From positions 1-5,405 of the forward strand of contig DGSV01000109.1 in assembly GCA_002394025.1 (NCBI GenBank): a stretch of 5,405 nt of DNA, in the 5' to 3' direction. This DNA is from Bacteroidales bacterium UBA4353. GTDB lineage: Bacteria > Bacteroidota > Bacteroidia > Bacteroidales > Paludibacteraceae. The notes beneath the pieces are model-generated. The model ran no database searches. It was not told the origin of the DNA and worked only from the letters and a program-made list of their open reading frames with translations. Below, one piece after another: positions 1-3,700 of the stretch. Position 1 is the stretch's first letter. Each line of letters begins with the position of its first letter. The position numbers were made by a program, and so were the translations under genes.

Positions 1-244
1 CCATGCAGAACTGCAGACTGGCACCGCCTCCGAGGAATATCACCGAATAGCCATCAGGAATATCAAGCAGTTCTTTGAATAGGGCTACAGCCTCGTCAAC
101 TACGGGCTGGAAATATTTGGCGCGGTGGCTTATCTCAAGAAGAGAAAGACCTTCGCCCTGAAAGTCGAGAACAGCATTGGCTGTACGTTCTATCACCTCG
201 CGAGGAAGTATCGAGGGACCGGCATTAAAATTATGTTTATGCAT
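1..244 (-). CDS. serC: Phosphoserine aminotransferase SerC, N-terminal 81 residues (partial)
   Basis: The reverse strand from the ATG at 244-242 reads through 81 codons to the window edge without a stop. The protein starts MHKHNFNAGPSILPREVI and continues with an EISHRAKYFQPVVDEA segment and LGGGASLQF. This is the typical N-terminus of SerC, a PLP-dependent class V aminotransferase that makes 3-phosphoserine from 3-phosphohydroxypyruvate and glutamate in serine synthesis, and also acts in PLP synthesis in some bacteria. It is cytosolic. N-A-G-P near the start is a family hallmark. H40-R41 correspond to the substrate-binding His-Arg pair of the family, and the GGGAS loop (about residues 72-76) lies at the PLP phosphate-binding site. 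The family is usually about 355-365 residues, so roughly three quarters lies outside. The start is fixed by homology, since N-F-N-A-G-P begins five residues in. There is no obvious Shine-Dalgarno sequence, which is normal in Bacteroidota. Serine-pathway genes such as serA often follow in this phylum but cannot be seen here. Confidence 0.96.
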   Translation of the reverse strand, partial: MHKHNFNAGPSILPREVIERTANAVLDFQGEGLSLLEISHRAKYFQPVVDEAVALFKELLDIPDGYSVIFLGGGASLQFCM

Positions 245-284
245 AATAGTTATGATATTTGAATGATTTTCACGATTTATAATG

Positions 285-315
285 CAAATTTAGCAAAAAT
301 TAATGTAACGGCAAT
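285..315 (-). promoter_or_regulatory. Bacteroidetes-type promoter for serC
   Basis: On the minus strand, ATTG (315-312) is followed after exactly 19 nt by TAAATTTG (292-285). The second element is a perfect match to the Bacteroidetes -7 consensus TAnnTTTG; the first is a partial match to the -33 TTTG/TTG element. The predicted transcript would start a few bases downstream (about 278-281), giving a leader of roughly 35 nt before the serC ATG at 244. Assignment rests on consensus and position only. Confidence 0.72.
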
Positions 316-360
316 TTTTTTTGAGAACAAAAAAGGAGAATAATGGCTGTTAAATTGTTT

Positions 361-470
361 CGTTGATGATGAGTAGAGCCATAGGGGTTAAAAGCCGGAA
401 TTTGTGGGGTGCTACACGATGCGTGGGTGGGAGTTGTTTGAACTGAAAGCGACGCGACGCATACCTGCAA
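361..470. other. GC-rich island within the AT-rich intergenic region
   Basis: By direct count this stretch has 57 G or C in 110 bases (52%), while 281-340 has 25%, 471-530 has 33% and 541-660 has 23%. It has short complementary segments: ATGCGT (419-424) with ACGCAT (457-462), enclosing a small AGTT/AACT hairpin (432-444). The plus strand is purine-rich around 370-410 and contains GACGCGACGC. It is not a tRNA, and I do not recognise an RNA family. It could be a small RNA gene, a dispersed intergenic repeat or the remnant of a decayed gene. Composition is the only firm observation. Confidence 0.35.
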
Positions 471-512
471 AACTTTACAACTGATTAACAAACGTATCAT
501 TACGGACTTTGT

Positions 513-543
513 CGCTTAATTAGCGGATAATAAGTGGATTATC
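513..543. repeat. Two abutting small inverted repeats
   Basis: CGCT (513-516) pairs with AGCG (522-525) around a 5-nt loop. It is followed directly by GATAAT (526-531), which pairs with ATTATC (538-543) around a 6-nt loop. Neither is followed by a T-tract, so a factor-independent terminator is unlikely. They lie about 120 nt upstream of the right-hand promoter region and could be protein-binding sites or chance AT-rich palindromes. Confidence 0.35.
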
Positions 544-548
544 ATATA

Positions 549-591
549 TTGTAGAATTGACTTGAAATGTGTTTGTAGTAATGTTGTAGTA
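549..591 (+). repeat. TTGTAG(TA) direct repeats upstream of the giant gene
   Basis: TTGTAGTA occurs at 573-580 and again at 584-591, exactly 11 nt apart, about one helical turn. The shorter TTGTAG lies at 549-554, 24 nt before the first. The group sits 40-85 nt upstream of the putative -33 element of the right-hand promoter, a usual location for an activator or response-regulator site. No specific regulator can be named from the sequence. Confidence 0.4.
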
Positions 592-633
592 TTAAATCAT
601 GTTATTTATTATATTGATAAACCACAACGTTTT

Positions 634-666
634 CTTGAAATTTCGTAGTTTTGCATATTATTTTTG
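634..666 (+). promoter_or_regulatory. Bacteroidetes-type promoter region for the giant surface protein gene
   Basis: Two perfect TAnnTTTG -7 boxes occur 13 nt apart: TAGTTTTG at 646-653 and TATTTTTG at 659-666. The downstream box has a CTTG at 634-637 placed 21 nt upstream, close to the expected -33 spacing. The upstream box lacks a good -33 partner. The favoured start would be about 670-673, giving a leader of roughly 45-50 nt before the ATG at 719. Because the stretch is AT-rich, one of the two boxes may be accidental. Confidence 0.55.
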
Positions 667-718
667 CGAAAATATTATTATTGACCACTTAATCTCCGAA
701 AAACATCTCGCAGTCATA

Positions 719-787
719 ATGAAAACATTATTCCCAAAGTTAGCGTTGACGGCATGGCTTTTGTTGGCTTTTAATGCCGTTCATGCA
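719..787 (+). other. Sec signal peptide of the giant protein (residues 1-23)
   Basis: The N-terminus has Lys2 and Lys7, then a hydrophobic core (LALTAWLLLAF), then N-A-V-H-A. Cleavage is predicted after Ala23 (Val at -3, Ala at -1), leaving mature Met24-Gln25-Phe26. There is no lipobox: the nearest cysteine, Cys27, is preceded by M-Q-F. A signal peptidase I substrate is therefore favoured over a lipoprotein. Confidence 0.88.
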
Positions 788-3700
788 ATGCAATTCTGTG
801 AAACAGAGTTAACAGACAAAACTCGCACTATTAGGCTTTCTACCATGATGAATGGTGCCAAGTATCGTTATGTGATTACTTCTGATGACGCCATGAGTGG
901 GTTATATGTTGGCACTTGGTGTTATATCAATGGTAATACCACGTGTCAGATGGCTACTGATCCTGCTGTGGAACGAACTCTGTCTGCAGATGGAAAGACG
1001 CTGACCCTTGACGTTACTTCTTCTACTCCTCCTAAATTGTACGAGTCTCTGCAAGTTCTATTTACCTCGGCGCCGGATTTAGCTCAATATCAGGAATTAA
1101 AAAATGTTGATGTTGATTTCACGTGTTCCGCATCTGCCAACGATGTATTTTATTATTTGAACTACGCTCATAGTTGGGCAAATCCTGTGGCATATATGTG
1201 GGATCCTAATAGCGGCAAAAATGTTGCTATGACTAATAGTGGGGTAGTTGACGGCAATGGAGTGGCTCAGATATGGCAGGCAGACGTGGAGTCTGGCTAT
1301 GGAAAAGTGCTATTTCATGCTTCAAATGATAATTGGGACAATCAGAGTGCAGACGCTGTTGTCAAGACAGGTTGGATTTATGATCAGACAGAGAGTAAAT
1401 GGTTTTCAGGCAAGGTGTATTTTGTGAGCGATGAGACGGGTTGGTCGAAGCAGGGTGATTGGGCTTTCAGCGACTGGGACATGACATCAACGACCGTAAC
1501 CATGAGTAAGCAGCTCACTGCTTCCACGACATATCACTTCAAGTTGGTTCGTGAGGCTGTCCAGGGCAGTGACGCCACGACAGCCGCTGACGAGTGGCGC
1601 TCGCACTATCAGGGTGCCTTTACCGATTCAGGAACCATTAATTTTAACTCCAAAGACGGCAGTGATGATAACTGTACGTTGACAACGTCTGCCATTGACG
1701 GAGTATATACTTTCACTTATGATTTTGTGACTCACGATTTGACGGTGACATATCCTCTTCCGACGTCACCCACTTCGGTTCCCGTGACAGCGACTTTCGC
1801 CAATAGTTGCCAGCAGTTACCTTTGTTCGGAACCGCTCTAGAGTCGCGAACCCTCAGTAGTCACGGGTGGAGCGGAATGCTGTCAACACAGGTGTTGGCG
1901 GATGCTAATTCAGTGAATCATAATGTTGCGCACCTGACAGAAGCCAACTATGTGGCTATCGCGTCGCCAAACAATGAAACCAACTATGACGCTACCAACT
2001 TTACCAAACTTCACGTTGATTTCTGGTCAGCAGGAGCCAAGTCGTTTAATCTCAAACTATTATGCCGCAATAGCGGTGGCGGCTACAGCGATGGCAACAC
2101 TGTGAGTGTGACTACCCCCGCAGGGACGTGGTATGGTGTTGATATTCCGCTGACGAGTTTTAACCAAGGCGACAATCTCGCACGTGTGTGTGCCGTATAT
2201 CCTGTTGACCTCAATAACGGTGAGTTATGGGTTGCCAATGCCTATTTATATAATGAAAGTGCTGATTGCGCTACGGCATTGACTGAAGCGATATGGGAAG
2301 GTGTCAGTGCCGAAAATCTCGTCACCGACCCGGGAACGGCATTCACCAATGGTTACACATATTCTATGCGTACCACGGGGCATAAGGTGGTAGTAACGCT
2401 AAATTTACTTGATGACCGAACCATAGGTAATGCCTACTGGTATTTACATAATGGAGATGCGCAAGGTGCGGAAAATGTGGCTTCTGTGTCGAATGGCGGC
2501 AAAACAGTGACTTTCGAAATTACGTCGGACTTCAGCGGTGCAGCCCTCGCTGACGATATGTCAGTAACCTTTTCTGCCAAATTCGCCTATAATGATGCAG
2601 GGAGTGGCATGTCGCGCACCAGTAAGATAACATTCTCTGTTGGTCAGAATAATGAATTTGTGCCCACTTCGGTTCCCGCCAACCGTACGGACCTTGCTGA
2701 CTGTCAAGTGAAAGCGATATTCGGCACTACGGGCTATACCCCTCTTGGCATCAATATCATAGAATGGGACGCTGCCACATCAAGCACTGAAACTATTGCC
2801 GGAAAGCAGGTGAAAAAAATCACCGTGGCGGCTGCGCATAAGACCATGCTCAAATTTAATCAATTGAATTTGCCGGATTTGGGCATGACACACGTTCATT
2901 TTGATGTCTGGAGCCCTGTGAGCCGAGACTTCGCGTCAAGTCTTTATTGTGGCTCTACAAGAGGTGAAAATATATCAAAAGTTACAACGGGACTTGTTGC
3001 GGGGCAGTGGAAGTCGATAGATTATCCATTAAGCGATCTTACAGTACAAAACGCTGACCTTGAACTGAATAGTACGCAGGCTCTGATTGTAAATATGGGC
3101 ATTGGCACTACGGCACAGACCACTACGTTCTATATCGCCAATGTATATTTCTATACTGAAACACAGAATTGCGGTTGGGAACCGACAACTATCCCTGCCG
3201 ATCCTACTGATATAGCATCGTGCAGAGTAACAGGTATTTACGGACTTAATGGATACTCCTGTACGGGATATATAGAATACGGTTTTGCCGCTAATACAGA
3301 TCAGATGCTGCAAATAGGTGATAAATATGCCCGTAAGATTACAAATTATTCCAATGGCGGTATTGTTTTCAATAACGGCACAGGAGTAGGCAACAACGAC
3401 TATTTGCATATTGATTTGTGGCATTATCGGGCCCGAACCGTTAACCTGCGTTTGGATTGCGGAGGTTGGACCGAAGGTTCGGCTACTTATGCCGTTAATC
3501 TTGCCGCCAATTCATGGACCTCGGTTGACATACCCCTTACGTCATTACCTAATGTTGACCAAGCCACTGCGGATAATAAAGCCTTGCGTATAATGGCTGA
3601 CGCTGATGCGGAACCTATTTATTTTACAAATTTCTACCTCTATAACCACAGTACTACCGTGCCTGTGATGACTTCTACTCCGACGCTGGCAACCATGTCC

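Larger units (their letters stand above)
245..718. other. Divergent intergenic region, non-coding
   Basis: This 474-nt gap separates two divergent genes. No credible coding sequence was found: the longest antisense open frame (500-300) overlaps the serC promoter and resembles no known protein. Both ends are very AT-rich and carry promoter-like elements. The middle holds a GC-richer block, two small abutting inverted repeats and TTGTAG direct repeats, each listed separately. The length is generous for two simple promoters, which leaves room for regulatory sites, an RNA or a remnant. Confidence 0.8.

Noticed and set aside
343..366. Plus-strand mini-ORF encoding M-A-V-K-L-F-R behind a GGAG (335-338)
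   Set aside because: It has only seven codons before the stop, there is no promoter of the expected type just upstream, and Bacteroidota rarely depend on Shine-Dalgarno sites. There is no evidence that it is a leader peptide of the distant gene at 719.
300..500. Minus-strand open frame of 66 codons in the intergenic region
   Set aside because: It overlaps the serC promoter and GC-rich block, has an unusual Ser/Thr/Pro/Cys-rich composition, no recognisable motif and no start signal. It is more likely chance in a non-coding region.
513..543. Factor-independent terminator
   Set aside because: The hairpins are short and lack a following U-tract. Both flanking genes are transcribed away from this region, so no terminator is expected.
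719..800. Lipoprotein signal for the giant protein
   Set aside because: Cys27 follows M-Q-F, which is not a lipobox. V-H-A at 21-23 is a good signal peptidase I site.
3029..3424. Minus-strand open frame of 131 codons
   Set aside because: It lies wholly antisense to the giant gene, whose frame is intact with consistent domain motifs. The antisense translation has no recognisable family features.
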